A stretch of 15,877 bases of DNA from JAGNNV01 sp031412915 (GTDB lineage Bacteria; Acidobacteriota; Vicinamibacteria; Fen-336; JAGNNV01), in the NCBI GenBank assembly GCA_031412915.1, contig JANODX010000100.1, forward strand, positions 1 through 15,877, read 5' to 3'. The notes beneath the pieces are model-generated. The model made no database searches, was not told the origin of the DNA, and was given only the letters and a program-made list of their open reading frames with translations. How positions within the stretch are numbered: position 1 is the first letter of the stretch; every line of letters begins with the position of its first letter. The position numbers were made by a program, and so were the translations under genes. This document shows positions 1-8,666 of this stretch, in pieces.

Positions 1-89
1 AGTTTGCACTTTCAGGGTCTCGTTCCTAAGATCCAGTTGTCGATCTCTCCCCAAAAGACTCCGCACCCATCCCTCCCGTCTCTCGCGCG

Positions 90-119
90 GGTTGCGTCAG
101 ATCGAATCGATCCGCAACC
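90..119 (+). promoter_or_regulatory. Bulged hairpin in the rho leader
   Basis: A 7-bp outer stem (GGTTGCG at 90-96 with CGCAACC at 113-119) encloses a 5-bp inner stem (GATCG at 100-104 with CGATC at 108-112). A TCA bulge (97-99) lies on the 5' side and the loop is AAT. It ends 29 nt before the rho ATG at 149. The pairing is read directly from the sequence. A role in translation or in Rho autoregulation is inference: rho genes are known to autoregulate in their leaders, but I recognise no described motif here. Confidence 0.4.
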
Positions 120-148
120 TGAAATCGCGAGCCCGAAAGAAAAACCAA

Positions 149-1874
<1,726 letters not shown>

Positions 1875-1879
<5 letters not shown>

Positions 1880-1898
1880 TCCCCCGCGCGGGACTAGC
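1875..1898. terminator. Shared hairpin between convergent rho and the small exported protein gene
   Basis: A perfect 9-bp inverted repeat, GCTAGTCCC / GGGACTAGC, surrounds a 6-nt loop. The TAG stop of rho (1877-1879) lies in the left arm and the TAG stop of the convergent gene (1896-1894) in the right arm. The structure is symmetric, so it can form in RNA from either strand. No U-tract follows on either side, so it may act as a 3'-end stabiliser or roadblock rather than a classical intrinsic terminator. Confidence 0.55.
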
Positions 1899-2412
1899 GG
1901 GGCCGGGTCAGACCGGCGCGGCGCCGCTCGTCCTCGAGAGAGGCGAGTGACTGTCTGAGCGCCACGATCCGCGCCTTGTCCGCTTCCACCGCATTCACCA
2001 TGTCGGCGCGGGCGGGAGTGATGTTGTACATCGATGCGAGAGACCGCTCGTTCCGCGTGATGGCGTTTTCCAGGCTTTTGATTTCATCCTCGGCCTTCTT
2101 AACCTTGTCCGCCCACTCCTGCTGCTTCTCCGCCGCGATTTCCTCGGCCGATTTCTCTTTCTTCTTGCTGTCGCCCGCAACTGGAGCGGCCGTTCCCATG
2201 GAGTCGGGTGCTGCCGCCCCGTCGCCCGTGGTCGACGCCCCGCCGGTTTTGTCGCCTTCGGTATAGAGCTTGGCCGTTCCGCCGGAGGCCTTCATCTTGG
2301 CCCGGCGCTGCTTCTCCTGTTTGGCGAGTTCGGAGAGACTCTGCGCCTGCGCGAGGGTCGCGGTCGCAAGTACAATGGCGGAAACGAGGCACAACAGGTT
2401 CTTGGTGTTCAT
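1894..2412 (-). CDS. Small exported coiled-coil protein of unknown function
   Basis: The 172-residue product starts with a clear Sec signal peptide: a short basic start, a hydrophobic stretch at about 5-20 and an AQA cleavage site near residue 23. It is therefore probably periplasmic. The mature part has a charged helix (LAKQEKQRRAKMK, about 29-41), a flexible Gly/Ala/Thr/Pro linker (about 43-82), then two Lys/Glu-rich helical stretches (about 83-126 and 137-167) with coiled-coil character. The start at 2412 is fixed by a strong GGAGGAG 6 nt upstream and by the signal peptide. The open frame continues upstream only because it runs antisense to the MFS gene. There is no enzymatic motif. The 'LA.QEK.RR' opening resembles exported hypothetical proteins I associate with Acidobacteriota, which is weak recollection. 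The gene converges on rho and shares its terminal hairpin. Confidence 0.85.
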   Translation of the reverse strand: MNTKNLLCLVSAIVLATATLAQAQSLSELAKQEKQRRAKMKASGGTAKLYTEGDKTGGASTTGDGAAAPDSMGTAAPVAGDSKKKEKSAEEIAAEKQQEWADKVKKAEDEIKSLENAITRNERSLASMYNITPARADMVNAVEADKARIVALRQSLASLEDERRRAGLTRPR

Positions 2413-2418
2413 GGATAA

Positions 2419-2425
2419 CTCCTCC
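2419..2425 (-). promoter_or_regulatory. Strong Shine-Dalgarno for the exported coiled-coil protein
   Basis: On the minus strand this reads GGAGGAG, 6 nt before the ATG at 2412. It decides the start of a frame that otherwise stays open far upstream. Confidence 0.85.
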
Positions 2426-2445
2426 AGGAAAGAACGGACCCAAAC

Positions 2446-2451
2446 AGTATA
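2446..2451 (-). promoter_or_regulatory. Possible -10 element (TATACT) for the exported coiled-coil protein
   Basis: The minus strand reads TATACT 33 nt upstream of the ATG, one mismatch from the sigma-70 consensus and AT-rich against a GC-rich background. I find no convincing -35 at 16-18 nt, so this is tentative. It lies in the divergent gap shared with the MFS gene. Confidence 0.3.
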
Positions 2452-2493
2452 GAACGCCAACCCCCTTTGGCCCCGTGTTAATGTCGTCCCGGC

Positions 2494-3753
2494 TTGAGCG
2501 AGACCAAGGACGAGGGTCATTCGGGGTTCCTGACCGAGCCCGAGCGAGAGAGGGCGGCTCGAAACGCGAACGTCGCGGCGTTCATGACGTTCGCGGCCTT
2601 TCTGGGTCTGGGCTTCGCCCTTCCGTTCCTCCCGCTGTTCGTCCAGGAGTTGGGAGTCAAGGACCCCAAGGACGCGGCGCAGTGGGCCGGCGTCCTGATC
2701 GGCGTGGGCCCGCTGCTGGCCGGGCTTCTGGCTCCCTTCTGGGGCGGTCTGGCCGACCGGCACGGCTACAAGGTCGTGGCTCTGCTCGCCCTGACCGCCC
2801 TCGGCCTCAGCCAGATCGTGGCCTCCCTGGCCCAGAGTCCGCAGCACGTTCTCTTGTCCCGGGTTCTTTCCGGGCTTTTTGGAGGTGTTGGTCCCCTCGG
2901 ACTCGCCATGGCCTCGGGATCCGTTCATCGGGAAAGAGGCTCGTCCAAGGCCATCGGCAAGATCCAGGCCGCCCAGATTCTGGCTGCCGGTTTCGGACCT
3001 CTCCTTGGAGGGACGGTGGCCTCCTCGCTGGGGATCAGGGCCGCGTTCTGGGGCGCTTCCATCTCCTGCCTTGTTGCCGCCCTGGTCGTGGGGGCGCTCT
3101 ACGCGGACGAAGGGCCGGCGCCGCGCCCGAGGGGATCGGGCGTGGTCGCGCCGATCGTGGGGCTGCCGTGGGGCTTTTTCGGGGCTCTCGTGTTCGTGGT
3201 GTTCTTCGTCAATTTCGCGTCGCGTTCCTTCACTCCGATTCTGCCCGCCCAACTCGAGACCTTTGGCATTGCCCGCTCGTCGCTGGCCCTGAACACCGGC
3301 ATCCTCATCTCCGTCTACTCGATCGCGGCCGCTGTTTCCTCGTTTGGTTTTGGGCGCCTGGCTGCAAAGAGCGATCCGCTTCGGTTGATCAGCCTCTCCC
3401 TGGTCCTGTCGCTTCTGGCCGCCGTCGCCATGGCCCGGGTGTCGACGTTCGCGACTTTCCTGGGGGTGGCCCTGGTCTACGGTCTCGTTTCCGGGGGGGG
3501 GCTGACCCTCGGCTACAGCATCGGATCGCGCCGCTTCTCCGAGGCGTCGCGCGGCGCTTCGTTCGGGCGGCTCTCGGGTGCGGCCCTGGTGGGAGGGGCG
3601 GTGGCCCCGGCCCTCGCTGCCTTGATCGCGCGGTCCTCGATCCAGAACGTGTATTGGATGAACGCTCTCGTCTACGGAGCCCTCCTGGCCGTCGGGCTCT
3701 TCTTCCTTCGCAGCCGCCCGCTTGACCGGCCGTCTGTTGACCGGCCGTCTTGA
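2494..3753 (+). CDS. Major facilitator superfamily exporter (multidrug type)
   Basis: The 419-residue inner-membrane protein has about 12 hydrophobic helices, in keeping with a standard MFS length. The family signature motif A of loop 2-3 is present as GGLADRHGYK (84-93). Helix 4 and 5 surroundings (about 117-175) have the Arg- and Gly-rich pattern of drug:H+ antiporters, closest in feel to MdtG/TetA-like exporters. The substrate cannot be read from sequence. An in-frame TAA at 2479-2481 closes the frame just upstream, leaving TTG 2494 or ATG 2584 as starts. ATG 2584 would begin almost inside helix 1, so TTG is preferred, although its ribosome site is weak. It is divergent from the exported coiled-coil gene. 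The C-terminus ends in a duplicated DRPS coded by a 15-bp tandem repeat. Confidence 0.88.
   Translation: MSETKDEGHSGFLTEPERERAARNANVAAFMTFAAFLGLGFALPFLPLFVQELGVKDPKDAAQWAGVLIGVGPLLAGLLAPFWGGLADRHGYKVVALLALTALGLSQIVASLAQSPQHVLLSRVLSGLFGGVGPLGLAMASGSVHRERGSSKAIGKIQAAQILAAGFGPLLGGTVASSLGIRAAFWGASISCLVAALVVGALYADEGPAPRPRGSGVVAPIVGLPWGFFGALVFVVFFVNFASRSFTPILPAQLETFGIARSSLALNTGILISVYSIAAAVSSFGFGRLAAKSDPLRLISLSLVLSLLAAVAMARVSTFATFLGVALVYGLVSGGGLTLGYSIGSRRFSEASRGASFGRLSGAALVGGAVAPALAALIARSSIQNVYWMNALVYGALLAVGLFFLRSRPLDRPSVDRPS
3722..3750 (+). repeat. 15-bp tandem duplication at the 3' end of the MFS gene
   Basis: TTGACCGGCCGTCTG at 3722-3736 is repeated at 3737-3750, where the last base is lost to the stop codon. 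It adds five residues to a hydrophilic tail after the last helix, so it is probably neutral slippage. Confidence 0.7.
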
Positions 3754-3916
3754 CAACGTTCACTGAACTTGGAATCATGAGTTTTCGGTAAGTCGCCGCT
3801 CTAGACGTCGTTACCTCCGGCCTTCGAACCTTGAGCGATCTCAGGGCTCACTCGTTGGAGCCGTCCCATCACCGGCCCGCCACGGGCATGAATTGAATCT
3901 TCAAGGAGAACATCGA
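3754..3916 (+). other. Intergenic gap upstream of the collagen/Hcp-like gene
   Basis: This 163-bp non-coding stretch separates the MFS stop from the next start. It holds a small stem (GGCTC 3845-3849 with GAGCC 3858-3862) and a good Shine-Dalgarno at its end. The spacing suggests the downstream gene has its own promoter, but I find no convincing -35/-10 pair. Confidence 0.4.
3903..3908 (+). promoter_or_regulatory. Shine-Dalgarno AAGGAG for the collagen/Hcp-like gene
   Basis: AAGGAG lies 8 nt before ATG 3917. It favours this start over the in-frame upstream ATG at 3893, which lacks such a site. Confidence 0.8.
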
Positions 3917-4780
3917 ATGAGTCCCAGCAGTTTGCCCAGCACCAGCATTCGGGTCGCACCCAGCGTCGCCGGAGTCGGCACGTCGCCGCGAACGGGAAGA
4001 ACCGTGATCGCGAGCTTCGCAAAAGCCGCCGGATTGATGGCCGTACTGGCGATCCCCACAGTCGCGGACGCCCATGGCACGGTGCCATTTACGGACGCGA
4101 ACGTCATCCATGCCTGTCGCGGCGCAGCTGGAATCCTTCGCCAGATCACCAGTGGGAACTGCGTTTCCCCCGAGTCGATCGTGCATTGGAGTATCGCCGG
4201 AGCGCCGGGAGCCCCGGGGGCGCCAGGAGCGCCAGGTACCCCAGGAGCGCCGGGCGCGACGGGTGCAGCAGGTGCCCCCGGAGCGGCAGGTGCTCCCGGC
4301 CAGGACGGCCGTGATGGCCGTGACGGGACGGTTCCGGTGACGCCGCCCCCGACGACAGAGATTGAGTTGTCGATTCCAAGCCTCAGCACCGCCCCGTCGC
4401 GGATTCTTTCCTGGTCCTGGGGCGCGAGTAACAGCAGTGTGGCGGGGCCAGGCGGTTCCGGAAGCGTGTCCTTCCAGGACGTCCACATGGTCAAGAACCT
4501 CGACCATCTCTCTCTGCCGCTGATGACGGCAGTGGCGACGGGACAACATCTTGCTCAAGTCGTACTCAGCTTCTACGATGTGAGCGGTGGCCCCGGCAGC
4601 CGGGAACTTATTGGCACCAATACGTACGTCGACGTGCTCGTGTCGAGTTTCCAAACCGGCGGCCAGACCGTTGGTGCAATCACCGACCAGGCGAGCTTTA
4701 ACTTCGCAACCATCACCTCGAGGGTCATTGTTGGCGGGGTTAACTACTGTTCTAGTAGCGCAGGACCTTGCACGCCCTGA
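3917..4780 (+). CDS. Exported collagen-like protein with C-terminal Hcp-like domain
   Basis: The 287-residue product has a long N-region with Arg 25/28, a hydrophobic core (about 37-48) and an ADA cleavage site near residue 52, so it is probably exported. Residues 62-92 carry a module with VIHAC, G.LR, a second Cys (67 and 82) and a Trp, which I recognise as the segment often placed just before bacterial collagen repeats. Fourteen uninterrupted Gly-X-Y triplets follow (95-136), first Ala/Pro rich, then GQDGRDGRD. Residues about 147-270 resemble the Hcp1 (type VI secretion tube) fold family: SWSWG, GSGSVSFQD, an ATGQH segment, VDVLVSSFQTGG and SFNFATI occur in the family order. The tail holds two more Cys (278, 285). 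No type VI secretion genes are nearby, so a surface or matrix role is more likely than a secretion tube. Collagen repeat assignment is sure; the Hcp call is by motif memory. Confidence 0.85.
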   Translation: MSPSSLPSTSIRVAPSVAGVGTSPRTGRTVIASFAKAAGLMAVLAIPTVADAHGTVPFTDANVIHACRGAAGILRQITSGNCVSPESIVHWSIAGAPGAPGAPGAPGTPGAPGATGAAGAPGAAGAPGQDGRDGRDGTVPVTPPPTTEIELSIPSLSTAPSRILSWSWGASNSSVAGPGGSGSVSFQDVHMVKNLDHLSLPLMTAVATGQHLAQVVLSFYDVSGGPGSRELIGTNTYVDVLVSSFQTGGQTVGAITDQASFNFATITSRVIVGGVNYCSSSAGPCTP

Positions 4781-4782
4781 TT

Positions 4783-4804
4783 CGGGGGCAACGGGTTGCC
4801 TCCG
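4783..4804 (+). terminator. Hairpin directly after the collagen/Hcp-like gene
   Basis: A 9-bp stem with one G-U pair (4783-4791 with 4796-4804) and loop CGGG begins 2 nt after the TGA stop. No U-tract follows, so it may be a terminator or an mRNA-end stabiliser. Confidence 0.45.
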
Positions 4805-4851
4805 TCCACTAGCAGCTAGCAGCCGCGCCACCGTCTCACATACGTCTCCAG

Positions 4852-4898
4852 CCGGAGGGAGCCGCAAACCTCCCTCCGGTATCGCGCCCGATACCGGA
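4852..4898. other. Two overlapping, mutually exclusive hairpins between convergent genes
   Basis: Stem 1 pairs CCGGAGGGA (4852-4860) with TCCCTCCGG (4871-4879), 9 bp with a 10-nt loop. Stem 2 pairs TCCGGTATCG (4875-4884) with CGATACCGGA (4889-4898), 10 bp with a 4-nt loop. They share 4875-4879, so only one can form fully at a time. The remaining bases of the 4781-5006 gap show no gene. A bidirectional terminator role is plausible from the position; a switching role is speculative. Confidence 0.5.
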
Positions 4899-5006
4899 AC
4901 GGACTCTCACCCAGTCGTTCCCCGGGGCTGATGTGTCGCGCGGGTGTGAAGCTGGCGAGCGGGCCACTCGGCCGCAGCTTTACCACGCTCTGCGCACGGA
5001 TAGTGA

Positions 5007-7115
5007 CTAGCGCCTCGGGGCTCCGGCGAGCGAGGTCCGGTTTCGGCCGGTTTCCTTCGAGGCGTAGAGGGCTTCATCGGCCGAATGGATGAGTTCCTCC
5101 GGGGTGGAATAGCCGAGGTCGGTGGCCGACACCCCGCAACTGGCGGTCATCTTGATCTCCTCCTTCCCGGCTTTGACCAGACGTTCCGAAAGAGCCTTCC
5201 GGAGGCGCTCGGCCATTCGGAACGCCGCCGGACCGTCGGTGTCAGGCAGGATGATCGCGAATTCCTCGCCCCCGTAGCGGGCGGCCAGGTCGCCGCCCCG
5301 AACCTGGAGCCGGATTTCCGCGGCCGCCGCCTGCAGGGCCACATCCCCCGTGGCGTGACCGTAGGTGTCGTTCAGTTGTTTGAAATGATCCAGATCGAGC
5401 ATCAACAGGGAGAGCGGTTGTTCCGCGCGCGCGGCCTGCGATACCGATCGTTCGAGCGAATCGTCGAAGGCCCTCCGGTTCAACAGATTGGTGAGGCCAT
5501 CGTGAAGAGCGAGCCGCCGGTTGGCCTCGAGGAGTTCGATCAGGTCGATCGCGGCCGCGGCCTGGTTGGAAATCAGGGAAATTACCCGCCCCACGCTGGC
5601 GTCGAACGCTGAGCGTTGTCCGATCGCCATCAGGGCGCCCTGAAGGCGATTTCGAAAGCGCAGCGGATGCACCAGGAGGGTCTCGCCGGGAAGACCGCCG
5701 CCTGGCCGGAACAGAGGCAGGCCCCGATCTCGCGGCGTGTCGATCCGCAGGGGCTCGGCCGGTCCGGTGAGGTACCAGGCCATCCACGTCCGGTCCGTCG
5801 TGCTGGTCCCAGCACCTATCCATTCTTCGAACTGCTCTGACATCCCGGGCAGACCCTCGATCAGTTCTCCGCGGAGCCGGATGATCCCCGCATCGATGGT
5901 CCGGGGCGCCATGTCCTTCACCGCCCGGGCCACGAATTTGTGGATCTCCGGCACTTCGGTGATGAGGGCGAGGTTCTGGGACGCGAAGGCCGCGGCTTCG
6001 AACTCCACCTCGCGCTCGGCGTGAGCCAGGGTTTCGCGCTCGTTCTCGACCACTTGAGAGATGAGGTGCGCGAGTCTCTGCAGAACCGGCTCGGCGTGGG
6101 CCAGGGCCTGACTCTCCTCATGGTCCACCACCAGAACGCCGCTGACCACGCCGCGCACCAGCACGGGGACGGCCAGGAGCGTGCCAATGTGCACCGGCGT
6201 CTTGTAGTAGGGCAGCGACCAGAGCATGGTTCGAAAATCGGTGGCGTAGAAGGCGCGCCCGCGCTCGAGCACGAAACCCACCGGGTCGGTGTTGAGGGGC
6301 AGGACCGCGTCGCCCCAGATCTCTTCGGGTCCGTCCTTGGCCCGGAGGAATGCCCCGCCTCGCGCGTGATCGATGTCGAAGAACAGGGCGGCGTGAGCCT
6401 CGTTCATTCCGCGCGCGAGTTCGAGAAAAGGCGCGAGCGTCCTGGTCAGGTGAGCCGAACGATCGAGGTCTCGCAGGGTTCGCGCCTCCTCGCTCAGCTT
6501 TCTGAGGGTGGGGGCCTCCTTGCGCCGGACCGAACCCCGGAACGTCTTGTCGGGATCGTCTTCCGTCCCGAGAAAATCGGCGCCCTGTCGCATCTTCGTG
6601 ATGATCTGGCTCAACTCGACCCCTCGGGCCTTCACCCGGGCGAAGGCGAGGCCGGCGGCGAGGCCGGTTCCACCCAGGCCCAGAAAGGCGGAAAGAAAAT
6701 CTACGGGCGTGGTTGAACGCGTGGCCGCGGCCAGGAGCAGACCCTCCGTCAGGCCGAGGGTCACCGTCCAGCCCAGTGATTCCGAACTGCTCACGAAGAT
6801 GATCAGAGCCACGAGAGGCAGCCAGACCGGGGCCAAGGGAGGCAGAACGGTTATACCCAGACAAATGAGGAGCGCCACCAGAAGATGCTGGGCCGCGTGG
6901 GCCACCCACGGCGCTTTGGGAAGCGGGACCACCAGCAGGGTTGCGAGCAGGGCGCAGGAGGTGATGAGGACGAAGACCGCTCCAAGAGCGGTGGAGACCT
7001 TCAGTCCGGGAACGAACGGGGCGATCAGGAACAGCGCGGAGAGAAGCAGGGACAGGAACCACAGGCCCCGAGCTATGGCGGGGACTTTGGAGCGTTGGGC
7101 GGCCGGGCCGTTCAT
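5007..7115 (-). CDS. Membrane-anchored diguanylate cyclase with GAF-like sensor regions
   Basis: It makes cyclic di-GMP from two GTP. Of 702 residues, about 15-160 form four to six hydrophobic helices anchoring it in the inner membrane. Residues about 220-355 and 372-530 each look like a GAF-type sensor (for example the GTLLAVPVLVRG...GVLVVD strand pattern at 311-331), joined by helical linkers. The C-terminal GGDEF domain (about 535-695) has DGLTNLLNRR (539-548), LDLDHFKQLND with metal-binding Asp (574, 576) and an intact GGEEF (615-619), so it should be active. RGGD (606-609) fits the RxxD product-inhibition I-site five residues upstream. It is second in a likely operon, 22 bp after the LeuA-family gene. 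The ligand of the sensor is unknown. No strong ribosome site fixes the start, but the first helix begins soon after it. Confidence 0.93.
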   Translation of the reverse strand: MNGPAAQRSKVPAIARGLWFLSLLLSALFLIAPFVPGLKVSTALGAVFVLITSCALLATLLVVPLPKAPWVAHAAQHLLVALLICLGITVLPPLAPVWLPLVALIIFVSSSESLGWTVTLGLTEGLLLAAATRSTTPVDFLSAFLGLGGTGLAAGLAFARVKARGVELSQIITKMRQGADFLGTEDDPDKTFRGSVRRKEAPTLRKLSEEARTLRDLDRSAHLTRTLAPFLELARGMNEAHAALFFDIDHARGGAFLRAKDGPEEIWGDAVLPLNTDPVGFVLERGRAFYATDFRTMLWSLPYYKTPVHIGTLLAVPVLVRGVVSGVLVVDHEESQALAHAEPVLQRLAHLISQVVENERETLAHAEREVEFEAAAFASQNLALITEVPEIHKFVARAVKDMAPRTIDAGIIRLRGELIEGLPGMSEQFEEWIGAGTSTTDRTWMAWYLTGPAEPLRIDTPRDRGLPLFRPGGGLPGETLLVHPLRFRNRLQGALMAIGQRSAFDASVGRVISLISNQAAAAIDLIELLEANRRLALHDGLTNLLNRRAFDDSLERSVSQAARAEQPLSLLMLDLDHFKQLNDTYGHATGDVALQAAAAEIRLQVRGGDLAARYGGEEFAIILPDTDGPAAFRMAERLRKALSERLVKAGKEEIKMTASCGVSATDLGYSTPEELIHSADEALYASKETGRNRTSLAGAPRR

Positions 7116-7137
7116 CGACGTGCGGGTCTCATCGCGC

Positions 7138-8523
7138 CTAGTGGAGTTCGGGTCCCAGGACCAGAGCGTAGGACACGAGGTCGTCTTCCGTGAGTCCCAG
7201 GTTGCTCAGATTGTGATAGTAGGTGCGGATCTCGTCCGCGTGATCGCTCCGGTCCGCGCGCCTTTCGCGGATGTCCTTGATGAGGCGGAGGAGAGTGTGA
7301 ACGAGCTTCTGATCGATGTCGACGCCCGCGGCCTGGAGCCGCGCCTGGTGGCGCTTCAGCACCGCCTCCACGGCCGCGGTGCCGGAGTGCTTCCCGAAGA
7401 GGAAGCGCCGCTCTCCGCCCACGGACTCGGGCTCGATCACCTGATACATGGCCGGATGGAGAGTGATTCCGGCAGTGTGAATCCCCGTCTCGTGGGTGAA
7501 GACATTGTGCCCGATGATCGGCTCGGTCGCGCCCACGGGCAGGCCGCTCATCCGTTCGACCTTCACGCGAAGCTCACTGAGCATGTCGTAGCGGAAACCC
7601 GGGATCTCGACTCCGTAGAGTTCCTTCAGGATCATGACCGTGGTGTGGAGGGGCGCGTTTCCCGCGCGTTCGCCAATGCCGTTCACGGTGACGGTCGGAA
7701 TGGTGGCCCCGTGATGGAGAGCCCGCACGGTGTTGTAGGCGGCCAGGCCGAAATCGTTGTGGAAGTGGATGACCAGAGGCTTCTTCGGGAAGGCGGCCAC
7801 GATCCTGGGGATGTAGTAGTCGACCCCTTCCGGCGCGAAGAAACCGACGGTGTCGGGGTAGGCGAAGCGAGTTCCCCCCGCTCCGTAGCACGCGCCCGCG
7901 AGTTCGATCAGATAGTCGACATCCGCGCGCGACCCGTCCTCCCCTCCGAATTCGACGATCTCCACCCCTCGACCGCGAGCGTGGGCGATGGCCTTCGTCG
8001 ACATCTTGATATTCGCTTCCCGATAGAACGAGACGGGAAGATCGAGCCACTCTTCGGGCTTTCGTCCCTCGAGGCCCAGAAGGGTCTTGCCGATCTTGTA
8101 CTTGAGGTGCAGATCGGATCCGGATGTGAACACGAAGAACGAACAGTCGTCTGGTTTCGCCCCCATCTCGGTCAGGGCGGCGAGGGTCGCGTCGATATCG
8201 CGCGCGCTCGACCGGCACATGACCACGACTTCGCTCTTGATCCGGCCCGCCTTCCTGGCCTCCAGGATGTACTTCAGCGATTTCCGCTCCGACGGGGCGG
8301 CGGAGGGAAAGCCGACATCCAGAATGTGGACGCCCGCGTCGGAGAGCAGGCAGGCGAGTTCGACTTTCTGCTCGGGGCTGAACGCCACCCCCGGGGTTTG
8401 CTCGCCGTCGCGCAGGGTCGTGTCGTAGAGCCGGATCTCGTTCGCCCGGGGGAAGGTCGTCCCTTCGGTGAACTGCCGGGGCGAGCGGATCAGTTGTTCC
8501 AGGGGTTCGCGCAGTTCAACCAT
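7138..8523 (-). CDS. 2-isopropylmalate/homocitrate/citramalate synthase family enzyme
   Basis: This is a DRE-TIM metallolyase-type acyltransferase that condenses acetyl-CoA with a 2-oxoacid. The 461-residue protein shows the signature TTLRDGEQTPG (35-45), the metal-binding HFHND (253-257), the NGIGERAGN signature (281-289), HETGIH (344-349) and FGKHSG (376-381). It is longer than NifV-type homocitrate synthases (about 380). It is shorter than classical LeuA (about 515), and the roughly 80 residues after FGKHSG look helical rather than like the full leucine-binding LeuA regulatory domain. The 2-oxoacid substrate (2-oxoisovalerate, pyruvate or 2-oxoglutarate) therefore cannot be read safely. 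No leu, lys or nif genes are adjacent; the partner gene downstream is a diguanylate cyclase. The start at 8523 has no obvious Shine-Dalgarno, but no later Met precedes the catalytic motif. Confidence 0.92.
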   Translation of the reverse strand: MVELREPLEQLIRSPRQFTEGTTFPRANEIRLYDTTLRDGEQTPGVAFSPEQKVELACLLSDAGVHILDVGFPSAAPSERKSLKYILEARKAGRIKSEVVVMCRSSARDIDATLAALTEMGAKPDDCSFFVFTSGSDLHLKYKIGKTLLGLEGRKPEEWLDLPVSFYREANIKMSTKAIAHARGRGVEIVEFGGEDGSRADVDYLIELAGACYGAGGTRFAYPDTVGFFAPEGVDYYIPRIVAAFPKKPLVIHFHNDFGLAAYNTVRALHHGATIPTVTVNGIGERAGNAPLHTTVMILKELYGVEIPGFRYDMLSELRVKVERMSGLPVGATEPIIGHNVFTHETGIHTAGITLHPAMYQVIEPESVGGERRFLFGKHSGTAAVEAVLKRHQARLQAAGVDIDQKLVHTLLRLIKDIRERRADRSDHADEIRTYYHNLSNLGLTEDDLVSYALVLGPELH

Positions 8524-8612
8524 GACGATGCTCGGGCAGCACCAGAGATGATAGCCGTGTCGGCCTCGCCGTCCTGCCGTTCAGCATGGCTATCGGCCAC
8601 GCGCGCGAAGCG

Positions 8613-8639
8613 TGGTCCCTGAGCTCGTCGAAGGGACCA
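8613..8639. repeat. GGTCCCT...AGGGACC palindromic element, copy A
   Basis: An 8-bp stem, TGGTCCCT (8613-8620) with AGGGACCA (8632-8639), surrounds the 11-nt loop GAGCTCGTCGA. The flank ACGCGCGCGAAGCG on its left is nearly repeated before copy B. I recall this type (CCCTTCGAC.AGCTCAGGG) as an interspersed repeat in several GC-rich bacterial phyla. Confidence 0.75.
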
Positions 8640-8666
8640 TCCGTGGCTGCAAACACGCGCGATGCG

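Noticed and set aside
92..148. TTG at 92 as the rho start
   Set aside because: It would lie in the leader hairpin, adds 19 unremarkable residues, and has a non-standard codon while ATG 149 is available.
2208..3725. 505-residue plus-strand frame
   Set aside because: It is a frame-shifted shadow of the MFS gene, Arg/Gly/Pro rich with no domain.
2413..3756. Upstream extension of the minus-strand frame of the small exported protein to 620 residues
   Set aside because: It is antisense to the MFS gene, has low-complexity Arg/Gly/Glu composition, and the real start with its signal peptide and GGAGGAG lies at 2412.
3917..4780. Component of a type VI secretion system
   Set aside because: The signal peptide and collagen stalk do not suit a cytoplasmic tube subunit, and no tss/vgrG genes are in the window.
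3869..4867. 332-residue minus-strand frame opposite the collagen gene
   Set aside because: The plus strand has the Shine-Dalgarno, signal peptide and Gly-X-Y periodicity; the other strand is a shadow.
6508..8622. 704-residue plus-strand frame
   Set aside because: It is antisense to the cyclase and the LeuA-family gene, both of which have intact catalytic motifs; it arises from the wobble-GC bias.
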